This document shows, in pieces, positions 28,315-37,089 of a stretch of DNA of 64,000 bases. The stretch's first letter is position 1, and each line of letters starts with the position of its first letter. The notes beneath the pieces were generated by a model. That model was given only the letters and a program-made list of their open reading frames with translations. It made no database searches and had not been told where the DNA came from. Source of the stretch: Pantoea septica (GTDB lineage: Bacteria; Pseudomonadota; Gammaproteobacteria; Enterobacterales; Enterobacteriaceae); NCBI RefSeq assembly GCF_002095575.1, contig NZ_MLJJ01000024.1:1-64000 (forward strand), read 5' to 3'. The position numbers were made by a program, and so were the translations under genes.

Positions 28315-28460
28315 TATTTTATGAACCTCGGTGTGACGGTGTTTGCCTGTCTCGCTAACGGCGTGGCGCTATTGTAAAAATAATGATCGTTAGCAAGCGA
28401 AGAGAGTGCAGAATAATCAATTCGGCAATCCTTGCCGAGAGGGTTGTTGGTGAGTTTTTA

Positions 28461-28474
28461 GCAACGTACGTTGC
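28461..28474. promoter_or_regulatory. 14-bp palindrome upstream of the MFS gene
   Basis: GCAACGTACGTTGC is perfectly self-complementary and lies between the abgT stop (28501) and the MFS start (28314). Suitable as an operator for an unknown dimeric regulator of the permease. Confidence 0.35.
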
Positions 28475-28500
28475 ACGTTTCGCCGTCCCTGGCGAGGCCG

Positions 28501-30021
28501 CTACGGCATCTGCGGCCAGACGCCCGGCCCGATAGGCAGTCCCAGCGCATACCAGGCGAGCAGCAGCGCGATCCAGGTGATGAAGAAAACCACCGGATAG
28601 GGGAAAATCAGCACGTAATAGGTGCCGAGCTGGGCATCTTTCTGGTAGCGCTGCAGGAAAGAGAGGAACAGCGGCAGAAAGGGAGACATCGGCGCCAGCG
28701 GCAGCACTGCCGAGTCGGCGATGCGAAAGATCATCTGCGCGAAGGCGGGATGAAAGCCGAGCAGCATAAACATCGGCACGAACACCGGGGCGAGAATCGA
28801 CCAGATCGCCGAGCCGCTGGCGATGAACATACAGAGAAACGCCGACAGGAACATCAGGCCGAGAAAGGCTGGCGCGCCGCTGATGCCTGCGCTCTCCAGC
28901 ACGTCGGTCAGCCCGATGGCCATAAACTTGCCCATGTTGCTCCAGTTGAAGAAGGCGACGAACTGCGACAGCGGAAACACCATCACGATAAAGCCCGCCA
29001 TGCTCTTCATCGGCTCGACCAGCAGCTGCGGAATATCGTCCGGGCGGCGAATTTGCTTCGTGACCGCGCCATAAACGATCGCCACCACAAAGAAAAACAG
29101 GATGATGATCGGCACGATGCCCTTGATAAAAGGCGAGGGCACGATGCCGCCGGTTTTCGGATCGCGCAGCGGCGCATGCTCCGGCACCACCAGCAGCGCC
29201 ATCACGCCGATAAACAGCAGCGCCGCAATGCCCGCCGCGCGCAGGCCGCGATTCTCCAGCGGCGTCAGGGCCGCCAGCCGCTCGCTGCCGCCCTCTTTCC
29301 ACTGCGGCAGGCGCGGCTCGATAAACTTGTCGGTGAGAATGGCGCCGGCTACGGTCAGCACGATCACCGAGGTGGCCATAAAGAACCAGTTATCGATCAC
29401 GCTGACGTGCACCGTGTCGCTGACCGCCTTCGCCGCTTCGGTGCTGATGCCGGAGAGCAGCACGTCGGTGGTGACGATCAGCAGGTTAGCGGTAAAGCCG
29501 GAGGCGACGCCGGCGATCGCCGCCAGCAGGCCCGCCACCGGATGGCGTCCCACGGCGAGGAAGATCAGCGCGCCGAGCGGCGGCATCACCACCAGCGCGG
29601 CATCGGAAGAGATATGGCTGAAAAAGGCGATAAACAGCACCATATAGCTGGCGTAGCGGCGGCTGACGCGCGACGCCATCTTCACCATCAGCGACTGCAA
29701 CAGGCCCACTTTTTCCGCCAGGCCGGCGCCGAGCACCAGCGCCAGAATCGAGCCGAGCGGCGTAAAGCCGCTGAAGTTTTTGATGATGTTGGGCAGGATC
29801 CACTGCAGGCCCGCGACGCTCAGCAGGTTGTTGACGCGCACCATCTCGCCGCTGACGGGGTTTTTCACCGCCAGATCGAGACTGCTGATAATGGCGGTCG
29901 CCACCATCAGCACCACAATCAGATAAACAAACAGCAGGAAAGGATTGGGGACTTTGTTGCCGACCCGCTCGATCCAGCCGAACACTTTCCCAGGGCTGCG
30001 ACTCTCCGACATTACGGTCAT
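28501..30021 (-). CDS. abgT: p-Aminobenzoyl-glutamate transporter
   Basis: 506 residues (E. coli AbgT: 508-510), AbgT family. The sequence follows E. coli closely: GWIERVGNKVPNPFLLFVYL at the start, FFSHISSDAALVVMPPLGAL and VGRHPVAGLLAAIAGVASGF in the middle, and FIASGSAIWSILAPVFVPMF plus FRIADSAVLPLAPMSPFLPL near the end. It imports the folate breakdown product p-aminobenzoyl-glutamate (and has been linked to sulfonamide efflux in other species). Third gene of leftward abgA-abgB-abgT, 76 bp after abgB. The closest start alternatives are ATG 30021 and ATG 30012. Confidence 0.93.
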   Translation of the reverse strand: MTVMSESRSPGKVFGWIERVGNKVPNPFLLFVYLIVVLMVATAIISSLDLAVKNPVSGEMVRVNNLLSVAGLQWILPNIIKNFSGFTPLGSILALVLGAGLAEKVGLLQSLMVKMASRVSRRYASYMVLFIAFFSHISSDAALVVMPPLGALIFLAVGRHPVAGLLAAIAGVASGFTANLLIVTTDVLLSGISTEAAKAVSDTVHVSVIDNWFFMATSVIVLTVAGAILTDKFIEPRLPQWKEGGSERLAALTPLENRGLRAAGIAALLFIGVMALLVVPEHAPLRDPKTGGIVPSPFIKGIVPIIILFFFVVAIVYGAVTKQIRRPDDIPQLLVEPMKSMAGFIVMVFPLSQFVAFFNWSNMGKFMAIGLTDVLESAGISGAPAFLGLMFLSAFLCMFIASGSAIWSILAPVFVPMFMLLGFHPAFAQMIFRIADSAVLPLAPMSPFLPLFLSFLQRYQKDAQLGTYYVLIFPYPVVFFITWIALLLAWYALGLPIGPGVWPQMP

Positions 30022-30097
30022 GATATTCCTCGTCTTGTATGGTCGTGTTTGCGTTTTTTATTGTGTTATCGGTCCGCGCCTGAGGCGCGGCCGCGGC

Positions 30098-31540
30098 TCA
30101 GTTGGCCAGTTTTGAAGGCGCGACGCCTTCGGGAATCGGACATGTATAGGGCTGCGCGCGGCGCGCGCGATCGAACTCAGCGCGGCAGCACGCCAGCGCC
30201 TGCTCGTCGGTCAGCAGGTCCAGCACGGTGGCGGCCATCACTTTGGCCGCCAGCAGCATGCCCTTGTGCGCGATAGTGGTGCGGCCCTGCGCCACCAGCT
30301 GCCAGGTGTGCAGCGGCGTGCCGAAGGCAAAGCAGGGCGCGAAGCACTGCGCGACGGGCGTGATCCAGCTGACGTCGCCGACGTCGGTGGAGCCGTAAAG
30401 CAGCTCGCGCGTCGCCGCGCAGGGCGCCACCTCATCCATCAGCAGCTTGTCGCCGTGCGCCTCAATCCACGCCGCGCCCGCCTCGCCGCCGGTGCGTGCC
30501 GCATTGAGCCGCGCGGTGCGCAGATCCTCCTCGCTCAGCGTGGCGCGGATGTCGGCAGCGAAAGCGCGCTCTTCCTCGCTGTAATGCGGCAAACCGAAGT
30601 GATGCAAATAACGCTCCATCACCGCTTCCAGCGCGCGGTTCGGCACGTAGTTGGAACACGCCTTGTCGAAGCGCACCGTAACCTGCGTGTCGGTCATCAG
30701 CGCCGCGCCTTGAGCGATATTGATCACGCGCTGGTAGATCGCCTGCGCCTGCGGCAGCTCGGGCGCGCGGATCAGGTAGAGCACTTCGGCGTCGGCCTGC
30801 ACCACGTTGGGCGAGACGCCGCCGCTGTTGGTCACCGCATAGTGCAGCCTCGCCTCCTGCACGATATGCTCGCGCAAAAAGTTGGCGCCGGTGTTCATCA
30901 GCGTCACCGCATCGAGCGCGCTGCGCCCGAGATGGGGCGAGGTCGCGGCGTGCGCCGCCACCCCTTTAAAGTGGAATGCCGCCTGGATATTGGCGAGCGT
31001 GCTGAGGTTGAACAGGCCGCTGAAACCTTCGGGATGCCAGGTGACGGCGGCGTCGACATCGTCGAACAGCCCCTCGCGCACCATAAAGGTTTTGCCGGAT
31101 CCGCCCTCTTCGCCGGGACAGCCGTAGAAACGCACCGTGCCGCGCCCGCCGTGCTGCGCCATCCACGCTTTCAGCGCGAACGCCGCCGCCAGTCCGGCGG
31201 TGCCGAGCAGGTTATGGCCGCAGCCGTGGCCGTTGCCGTTCTCTTCCAGCGGCTCCGGCCGCGCGCAGCCCGCCCGCTGGCTGAGTCCGGCCAGCGCGTC
31301 GAACTCGCCGAGAATGGCGATCACCGGCCGCCCTTCGCCCGTGCTGGCGACAAAGGCGGTCTCGATATTGCCGACGCCGCGCGTCACGGCGAAGCCTTCC
31401 TGCTCCAGCGCGTCGGCCAGCAGCGCGCTGGAGCGAGTTTCGGCGAAGCGGGTTTCCGGCGTGTCCCAAATAGCGTCGCTAAGGGCGGTAAAGCGCGCCT
31501 GATGGGCGTCGATATAGTCGGCCAGGAAGTCAGCGTTCAT
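30098..31540 (-). CDS. abgB: p-Aminobenzoyl-glutamate hydrolase subunit B
   Basis: 480 residues (E. coli: 481), M20 amidohydrolase family. Metal-ligand blocks NGHGCGHNLLGTAGLAAAFAL (about 107-127) and GCPGEEGGSGKTFMVREGLF (about 145-165) are present. With AbgA it forms the Mn-dependent hydrolase that splits p-aminobenzoyl-glutamate to p-aminobenzoate and glutamate. Its ATG overlaps the abgA stop (31537-31540). Confidence 0.93.
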   Translation of the reverse strand: MNADFLADYIDAHQARFTALSDAIWDTPETRFAETRSSALLADALEQEGFAVTRGVGNIETAFVASTGEGRPVIAILGEFDALAGLSQRAGCARPEPLEENGNGHGCGHNLLGTAGLAAAFALKAWMAQHGGRGTVRFYGCPGEEGGSGKTFMVREGLFDDVDAAVTWHPEGFSGLFNLSTLANIQAAFHFKGVAAHAATSPHLGRSALDAVTLMNTGANFLREHIVQEARLHYAVTNSGGVSPNVVQADAEVLYLIRAPELPQAQAIYQRVINIAQGAALMTDTQVTVRFDKACSNYVPNRALEAVMERYLHHFGLPHYSEEERAFAADIRATLSEEDLRTARLNAARTGGEAGAAWIEAHGDKLLMDEVAPCAATRELLYGSTDVGDVSWITPVAQCFAPCFAFGTPLHTWQLVAQGRTTIAHKGMLLAAKVMAATVLDLLTDEQALACCRAEFDRARRAQPYTCPIPEGVAPSKLAN

Positions 31541-32850
31541 CGGCCGCCTCCGAACTGCGCCTGATTGAGCGCCAGCGTCGCCAGCATCTGCACCGCTTTG
31601 CCCATCACGCTTTCGTCAAAGTCGAAGCGGGCGTTATGGTGGCCCGCCGCCAGATCGCAGCCGAAGATGGCGTAGGTCGCCTGGCCGCCGCGCTGTTTAA
31701 CGCGCTCCATCATGTAGGTGGCATCTTCCGATCCGGCAGCCTGCGCCTTGCGATCCACCACCGAGTCGAAGATGCCGAGCGCCTCCGCCTGCTGGTGGAG
31801 GAAATCGACCCAAGGCTGGGTCGGCGTGCAGCTGCGCGCCGCGCCCATTAGCCTGATCTCATATTCCACGCCATACATCGCCGCTGCGCCAGCGATCACG
31901 CGCAGCGCCTGCTGGTAAATGTCGTCGTTAACCTGGTTGCTGACGCCGCGCGTCTCGACCTTCATCAGCGCGGTGTCGGCCACGACGTTGCGGCCGGTGC
32001 CCGCCTGCAGCACGCCGACGTTGACGCGCGCGACGCCGCCGCTGTGCTGCGGCAGCCCGTGCAGTCCCAGCGTGGCCTGCGCCGCTGCCAGCAGCGCGTT
32101 GCGCCCCTCTTCAGGCCTGCCGCCCGCATGCGCGCCGACGCCGGTGAAATGCACGTCCAGCTTGGTGGTGGCGAGGAAGCTGTCGCTGCCGCACACCAGC
32201 TCGCCAGCGGGCACGCCGGTGCCGAGATGAATAGCGGTAAAGAGATCGACATCGTCTACCACGCCTGCCTCCACCATCGCCTTCGCGCCGCGCACCCCCT
32301 CCTCGGCAGGCTGGAAAATCAGCTTGATAGTGCCGTTCAGCTGCGCCTTCATCGCCATCAGCACGCTGGCGAGCGCCAGCCCGATAGTGGTATGGCCGTC
32401 ATGGCCGCAGGCGTGCATCATGCCGGGATTGCAGGACGCGAAACCTTCTCGCTGCGGCAGGTGATCGGACGCCTGGCTCTCGTTAAGTTCGAGCGCGTCC
32501 ATATCGACGCGGAATCCCATTACCGGGCCGGGACGCCCCGTCTCCAGCGTGGCGACGACGCCGCAAAAGCCGCCGGAGAAGTAGGGCAGCCACTGCGGCA
32601 GCGCGCCCTGCTGCAGCGCACGCGCCTCCTGCTGTTTCAGGACCTCAGCGCTGGGAAGTCCCATGCGCGCTTCGGCGTTAATCACCTCGCGACCCAGCCG
32701 CAGTTGATAACCCAGTTTATGCAGCGCGTCGGCCACCCGCGTCGCGGTACGAAATTCCAGCCAGCCGGATTCGGCAAACTGATGGAGATCGCGCCGCCAG
32801 CTTTGCATCTGCGGCGCCAGCGCCTGAACCTGCTCAGAGAGGGTTGTCAT
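31537..32850 (-). CDS. abgA: p-Aminobenzoyl-glutamate hydrolase subunit A
   Basis: 437 residues (E. coli: 436), M20 peptidase family, partner of AbgB. It has PGMMHACGHDGHTTIGLALA (about 134-153, metal site) and LIFQPAEEGVRGAKAMVEAG (about 172-191), plus a dimerisation domain in the middle. First gene of abgABT; GGAGATCC precedes the ATG. Divergent from abgR across about 100 bp. Confidence 0.94.
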   Translation of the reverse strand: MTTLSEQVQALAPQMQSWRRDLHQFAESGWLEFRTATRVADALHKLGYQLRLGREVINAEARMGLPSAEVLKQQEARALQQGALPQWLPYFSGGFCGVVATLETGRPGPVMGFRVDMDALELNESQASDHLPQREGFASCNPGMMHACGHDGHTTIGLALASVLMAMKAQLNGTIKLIFQPAEEGVRGAKAMVEAGVVDDVDLFTAIHLGTGVPAGELVCGSDSFLATTKLDVHFTGVGAHAGGRPEEGRNALLAAAQATLGLHGLPQHSGGVARVNVGVLQAGTGRNVVADTALMKVETRGVSNQVNDDIYQQALRVIAGAAAMYGVEYEIRLMGAARSCTPTQPWVDFLHQQAEALGIFDSVVDRKAQAAGSEDATYMMERVKQRGGQATYAIFGCDLAAGHHNARFDFDESVMGKAVQMLATLALNQAQFGGGR

Positions 32851-32954
32851 AGGAGATCCTTATTGATGGTTTTTTATGCACGACCCCGAATTTACACAAG
32901 CCGTGCAGGCCGCATAAGATGCGAATATCTTTCTCCTGATAAACAGTGGTTATC

Positions 32955-33851
32955 ATGCCGTCACAGTTAAAACTGCATCAGCTACGCGCCTTCGTTGAGG
33001 TTGCGCGTCAGGGCAGCATTCGCGCCGCGAGCCGTCTTTCCGGGCTTTCTCAGCCGGCGCTGACCAAAGCGATTCAGGAACTGGAGCAGGTTTTAGGCGC
33101 AAAACTGTTTGTTCGCCGCCAGCAAGGTGTGGTGCTGACCGACGTGGGTGATAACTTTTTTCGCCATGCCAGTCTGGTTTTAGAAGAATTACGTGTGGCG
33201 CAGGAGGATATTCAGCAGCGGCTTGGACTGGCAGGCGGACAGGTGAATATCGGCGTGGGCGGCAGCGTGGCGCGCACCATCATGCCGCAGGTGATCACTC
33301 AGTTTCATCGGGAATATCCGCTGGTCAAGGTGCGTATTGTCGAAGGCCAGCTGGTGTCGATGATCCCGGAGCTGCGTCAGGGCGAACTCGATTTCACCAT
33401 CAATACCTACGACCAGAGCCATCTCGATCAGGAGCTGAGTTTTGAGAAAATGATGCAGCGCGACTACAAAGTGGTGGTGCGCAAGGGGCACCCGATGGAA
33501 AAGGCGCGGTCGCTTGAGGCGCTGCAGCAGTGCGACTGGACGATGCCGACGCCGAAGGGCAGCTACTATCGCCTGCTGCACGATCTCTTTGCCGAGCGCG
33601 GCATGGCGCCCAAAATCGTGGTTTCCTGCGAGACCTTTATGGCCTGCACCAGTCTGGTGGCGCAGAGCGACTTTGTCAGTATCCTGTCGGTCGATGTCAT
33701 CAACGATGCGGTGCTTGGACAGCAGCTGGTGGCGCTGGATCTGGACGATCCATTACCGAAAGCGACCTTTTATTTGATCCAGCGAAAGGAGACGGCGCTG
33801 ACGCCGATGAGCGCTTACATGGCGCAGCTATTTCGCCGTCATTGCCAGTAA
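32955..33851 (+). CDS. abgR: LysR-family regulator AbgR
   Basis: 298 residues (E. coli: 302). Helix-turn-helix at about 18-40 (GSIRAASRLSGLSQPALTKA) and an effector domain with motifs shared with E. coli AbgR: EGQLVSMIPELRQGELDFTI and CDWTMPTPKGSYYRLLHDLF. It stands divergent to abgABT, as in E. coli, and should control that operon in response to a folate breakdown product. ATG at 32955 preferred over an in-frame GTG at 32946. Confidence 0.88.
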   Translation: MPSQLKLHQLRAFVEVARQGSIRAASRLSGLSQPALTKAIQELEQVLGAKLFVRRQQGVVLTDVGDNFFRHASLVLEELRVAQEDIQQRLGLAGGQVNIGVGGSVARTIMPQVITQFHREYPLVKVRIVEGQLVSMIPELRQGELDFTINTYDQSHLDQELSFEKMMQRDYKVVVRKGHPMEKARSLEALQQCDWTMPTPKGSYYRLLHDLFAERGMAPKIVVSCETFMACTSLVAQSDFVSILSVDVINDAVLGQQLVALDLDDPLPKATFYLIQRKETALTPMSAYMAQLFRRHCQ

Positions 33852-33925
33852 AAACAAGGGGTAAACTCGATCGTCTACACTGTTAGGGTACTGTAAGAAA
33901 TCCAACCGACAATATAGAGGTGAAG

Positions 33926-34363
33926 ATGCAAGTCAGTCCTTATCTGTTTCTCTATGGCCGTTGTGAAGAGGCTATCGACTTTTACCTGCAGGCTACCGAG
34001 GGAGAGTTGCTCTATAAAATGACGTTCGGTGATATGCCGGATCAGGGCGAGCAGGTAGGCGATCAGTCTGCGCCGCCGCTGCCGCCGGAAAAGATTATGC
34101 ATGCCCAGCTGCGTATCGGCGAAGGGGAACTGATGCTGAGCGACGGCAATACCGAGAAGCCGCCGGCATCGGAGCATGCCGGTTATGCGGTCAGCCTGTC
34201 GACCACCGATGTCGAACAGGGTAAAGAGTGGTTCGAGAAACTGTCGGCGGGCGGCAAGGTAACGACGCCGTGGCAGGAGACCTTCTGGTCGAACGGCTTC
34301 GCGATGTTTATCGATAAGTTCGGCATTCCGTGGCGCATCAACGTAGAGAAGCCGCAGGAATAA
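33926..34363 (+). CDS. VOC-family protein (PhnB/YjdN-like)
   Basis: 145 residues, glyoxalase/bleomycin-resistance fold of the PhnB-like subgroup: VSPYLFLYGRCEEAIDFYLQ at the N-terminus, MHAQLRIGEGELMLSDGN in the middle and a C-terminal FGIPWRINV. The biochemical role of this subgroup is unknown. GAGG at 33917-33920 supports the ATG at 33926 rather than the GTG at 33920. Monocistronic, followed by a structured repeat that could also end transcription. Confidence 0.75.
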   Translation: MQVSPYLFLYGRCEEAIDFYLQATEGELLYKMTFGDMPDQGEQVGDQSAPPLPPEKIMHAQLRIGEGELMLSDGNTEKPPASEHAGYAVSLSTTDVEQGKEWFEKLSAGGKVTTPWQETFWSNGFAMFIDKFGIPWRINVEKPQE

Positions 34364-34380
34364 GTCTGGTTCAGCTGCTG

Positions 34381-34555
34381 TGAGCCTGATCCGATCGCAA
34401 AGTCGCTCAAGGCATCCTTGCTTGCGCGGCCCGCGCGGATACGCACCTCGTCCTTGAGGTGCGCCCGCAAACGGGCCAACGCGCTGCGTTGTTCAAAAAC
34501 GCTCCCGGCGTTTTTGTCCGTGTTGCGGGACGCTTTGCTCTTCGGCTCAGACTCA
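34381..34555. repeat. Intergenic repeat element, copy B
   Basis: Imperfect terminal inverted arms (34381-34392 TGAGCCTGATCC and 34544-34555 GGCTCAGACTCA, 10 of 12 pair) enclose two perfect hairpins: GCACCTC/GAGGTGC (34443-34462) and AAAAACGC/GCGTTTTT (34495-34515). The segment 34521-34545 is the reverse complement of 9301-9325 in copy A. It separates the VOC gene from tsx and its second hairpin can double as a terminator. Confidence 0.65.
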
Positions 34556-34591
34556 CCGCTCTGTAAGACCGGTACGCTTAGCCCGCTTTTA

Positions 34592-35458
34592 TCAGAAGTT
34601 ATAACCCGCCACCAGGTAGTAACCCCAGCCGGTCGATTTCACTTCAAATGGTCCGCGGCCGAAGTTCAGCTCCTGACCGTCGGCCCACTGACCGCCGTTA
34701 TGGAAGTAACGCGCCACGGCGGAAATATGCCAGTGGTCGTAGCCCAGCGACAGAATATGACTTGAAGCGATGGAGTTGCTGGTGCGCGACGCGTCCGATT
34801 TGTCGCGCAGATCGGAACCCCAGTCGAAGTTGGTAAAGCCGATATAGCTCAGGTTGCCGCCCCACAGCGTGGTAATCGGCACCATATATTTCACCTTGAA
34901 GCGATAGCCATCCCAGCTGTTCTCGTTCGCCGCGCCGTAGTTTTCCCACTGATATTTGGCGTAGACGTTAAGCGACAGGCCGACGTCGCTGTGCGTATCA
35001 ATGTCGGTGCCGAGACCCATATACCAGGTGTTCTGACGGTTATCGCTGTTGCGGCCCATATCGTAGATATAGTTGTTGGCGAAGTACCACTCTTTGAACG
35101 GGCCGAAGGCCAGGCTGGTGCCGGTCAGCTTATCGATAGAGAAACGCGGCTCGATTTCCATGAACATCGGCGAACCATGGTCGAAAATGCCGTTGGCGTT
35201 GCTGTTGCCCATGCCGAAGAAGTTGGTCAGATCGAGGTAGCCGTAAAAATCGAACCAGTCTTTTTTCGCGAAGGCTTCATATTCCAGATAGACGTCGTTA
35301 TTGAACTGCGGTCCGAAGCGGGTGTGATAGCTGCCCACCACGTTGACGCTCTGGTGCCACCAGTCGGAAAGGTATTGCGGATCGCTTTCGGCGGCCTGCG
35401 CGCCGCTGCTCAGGGACGTTGCCAGCAAGGCGCCTGCTATCAAGGTTTTAAATTTCAT
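34592..35458 (-). CDS. tsx: Nucleoside-specific outer membrane channel Tsx
   Basis: 288 residues (E. coli: 294). Signal peptide [22 protein letters not shown], then the highly conserved start of the mature porin [20 protein letters not shown], the nucleoside-site region [20 protein letters not shown], and C-terminal GYNF, the barrel-assembly signal. It is a 12-strand channel for nucleosides and deoxynucleosides and a phage T6/colicin K-type receptor. In-frame ATGs at 35464 and 35473 are alternatives; no strong ribosome site decides. A CRP site lies about 200 bp upstream. Works with deoKPX and the NepI-like exporter in nucleoside traffic. Confidence 0.93.
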   Translation of the reverse strand: MKFKTLIAGALLATSLSSGAQAAESDPQYLSDWWHQSVNVVGSYHTRFGPQFNNDVYLEYEAFAKKDWFDFYGYLDLTNFFGMGNSNANGIFDHGSPMFMEIEPRFSIDKLTGTSLAFGPFKEWYFANNYIYDMGRNSDNRQNTWYMGLGTDIDTHSDVGLSLNVYAKYQWENYGAANENSWDGYRFKVKYMVPITTLWGGNLSYIGFTNFDWGSDLRDKSDASRTSNSIASSHILSLGYDHWHISAVARYFHNGGQWADGQELNFGRGPFEVKSTGWGYYLVAGYNF

Positions 35459-35649
35459 TATCATTAACCACATGCTTTTGACCGCGCAGAGACGCAGTCA
35501 GAGTGAAATCGATCCCAGAGTGGGGCGGCGAAGATGTAACCGTTTTTTACAGCCGGTTTTTGACCTGCGTAGCCTGACCGTTACAGGGCGATAGAAAATA
35601 GATTTTGCTCACGTTTGTCAAAATGTGTTGCATTGCATTTACGTGAAAA

Positions 35650-35665
35650 TGTGAAGTGCGTCACG
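35650..35665. promoter_or_regulatory. CRP site upstream of tsx
   Basis: TGTGA-agtgcg-TCACG matches the CRP consensus at 9 of 10 core bases with the right spacing, about 200 bp before the tsx start. E. coli tsx is CRP-activated from an upstream promoter. Confidence 0.6.
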
Positions 35666-35733
35666 AAAATAAGCGGCGGCGAACGGAACGCCGCAACCGT
35701 TTACGTTGTCGGCATCGCGCGCGAACGTGAAAA

Positions 35734-37089
35734 TCAGGGCAGGGTGACGCGAACCTGTAAACCGCAGATGGCGCCCTGCGGATTGAGGCAGTTGGAGAGG
35801 GAAACCTGGATATGGTGCTTTTGCGCCACGCTGCGCACGATCGACAACCCTAAACCGCTGCCCTGCGCCTTCACGGTCGGCGAACGGGTAAAGCGGTCAA
35901 AGGCGCGATCGATAAACGCCTCCGGCATGCCGGGACCGTTATCGACGATATCGACCACCGTGCGATCGCCGACGCGATGCAGCAAGACGTCCACCAGGCT
36001 GCCTTCCGGGGTATGCAACATGGCGTTGCCGATCAGATTATCGAACAGGCTGCGCAGCTCGGAACGGCTCGCCTGCAAATGATAGTGCGTCGAGCCGTTA
36101 AAGCCGATATCGATGCCGCGCTTGTCGGCCACCACCATCAGCTGCTCGATGCTCTCTTTCAGCAGATCCTCCAGCTCGATATTTTCTACCGAGGCGACCA
36201 CGGTTTTATCTTCCTGACGCGAAACATTGAGCAGCTGCGTCACCAGATGGCGCGTGCGCGTCACGCCCGCTTCCAGCTGATCGAACTGGCGGCTCGCTTC
36301 GCCCGGCTGAATATGCTGGCGCAGGTTCTCCAGCTGCAGCGTCACCGCCGTCACCGGCGTGCGCAGCTCGTGCGCCGCGTCCTCCAGGAACTGACGCTGC
36401 GACGACCATGCGGCGCGCAGCTTATTGAGCAGCGAGTTATAGGCCTCTACCAGCGGCAGGATCTCGTCCGGCAGCCCTTCAGGCGATACCAGATGGGGAT
36501 GCAGCGTCTCCTGCGCGGCGATCTCGCGCGAGGCGACGCGCAGATCGCGGGTGATTTTGCGTACCACCAGCCAGATCACCAGCAGCGAGAGCGGCATCAT
36601 CAGAATCATGGGGATAATCGCCGCCAGCGCGCGCTGTACCATCACCGAGCGCATATAGCTCAGGTTGTGCATCACCTGAATAGTTTTAATCTCGCTGCCC
36701 GGCTCGCCGGGCCGGGTATAGATACGCCAGGCGCATTCGTCGCAGTCGCCGACGTCGATATCGTGCCACCCTTTTTGCGCCTGCAGCGGGGCATGCAGCT
36801 CCGGCCAGGAGCTGGCGCGCAGCTTGCCGTCGCCGTCCCAGAGCTGCACGACGTAGGCGCTTTTCACCTTGTCGGCATGCAGCATCAGCGGCATCAGCGC
36901 CGGGATCTCTTTGTTGGTCGCCCAGGCGTCGGCGATTTTCGACAGCTGGTCATCCTTCATGGTGCCGATCATGTCGCCGTAGCAGCTGAAGAAATACCAG
37001 GTGACGCCGCCGATCATCAGCAGATGGATAATCAGCAGCGTGCTGAGTAGTTTATTGCGCAGGGAGCGCATAAAAGTGAAAGGTTTCAT
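35734..37089 (-). CDS. Sensor histidine kinase (QseC/PmrB/TctE-like)
   Basis: 451 residues. Two membrane helices (about 14-34 and 150-176) bracket a periplasmic sensor of about 115 residues, followed by HAMP, the phosphorylated His240 in FLEDAAHELRTPVTAV, and an ATPase domain with DNLIGNAMLH, DNGPGMP and GSGLGLSIV. The periplasmic domain contains a CDEC motif (Cys116, Cys119), unusual for QseC and suggestive of metal or redox sensing. Its ATG overlaps the response-regulator stop. Cognate partner: the regulator at 37086. Signal unknown. Confidence 0.82.
   Translation of the reverse strand: MKPFTFMRSLRNKLLSTLLIIHLLMIGGVTWYFFSCYGDMIGTMKDDQLSKIADAWATNKEIPALMPLMLHADKVKSAYVVQLWDGDGKLRASSWPELHAPLQAQKGWHDIDVGDCDECAWRIYTRPGEPGSEIKTIQVMHNLSYMRSVMVQRALAAIIPMILMMPLSLLVIWLVVRKITRDLRVASREIAAQETLHPHLVSPEGLPDEILPLVEAYNSLLNKLRAAWSSQRQFLEDAAHELRTPVTAVTLQLENLRQHIQPGEASRQFDQLEAGVTRTRHLVTQLLNVSRQEDKTVVASVENIELEDLLKESIEQLMVVADKRGIDIGFNGSTHYHLQASRSELRSLFDNLIGNAMLHTPEGSLVDVLLHRVGDRTVVDIVDNGPGMPEAFIDRAFDRFTRSPTVKAQGSGLGLSIVRSVAQKHHIQVSLSNCLNPQGAICGLQVRVTLP

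Noticed and set aside
28471-30276. 601-codon open frame opposite abgT
   Set aside because: Antisense to a clear abgT; composition rich in His, Arg, Gln and Glu as expected from reading GC-rich membrane-protein DNA backwards.
35455-35475. Fur-like sequence at the tsx start (TTAATGATAATGAAA)
   Set aside because: It covers the start codon itself and only one half is good; tsx is not a known iron gene.
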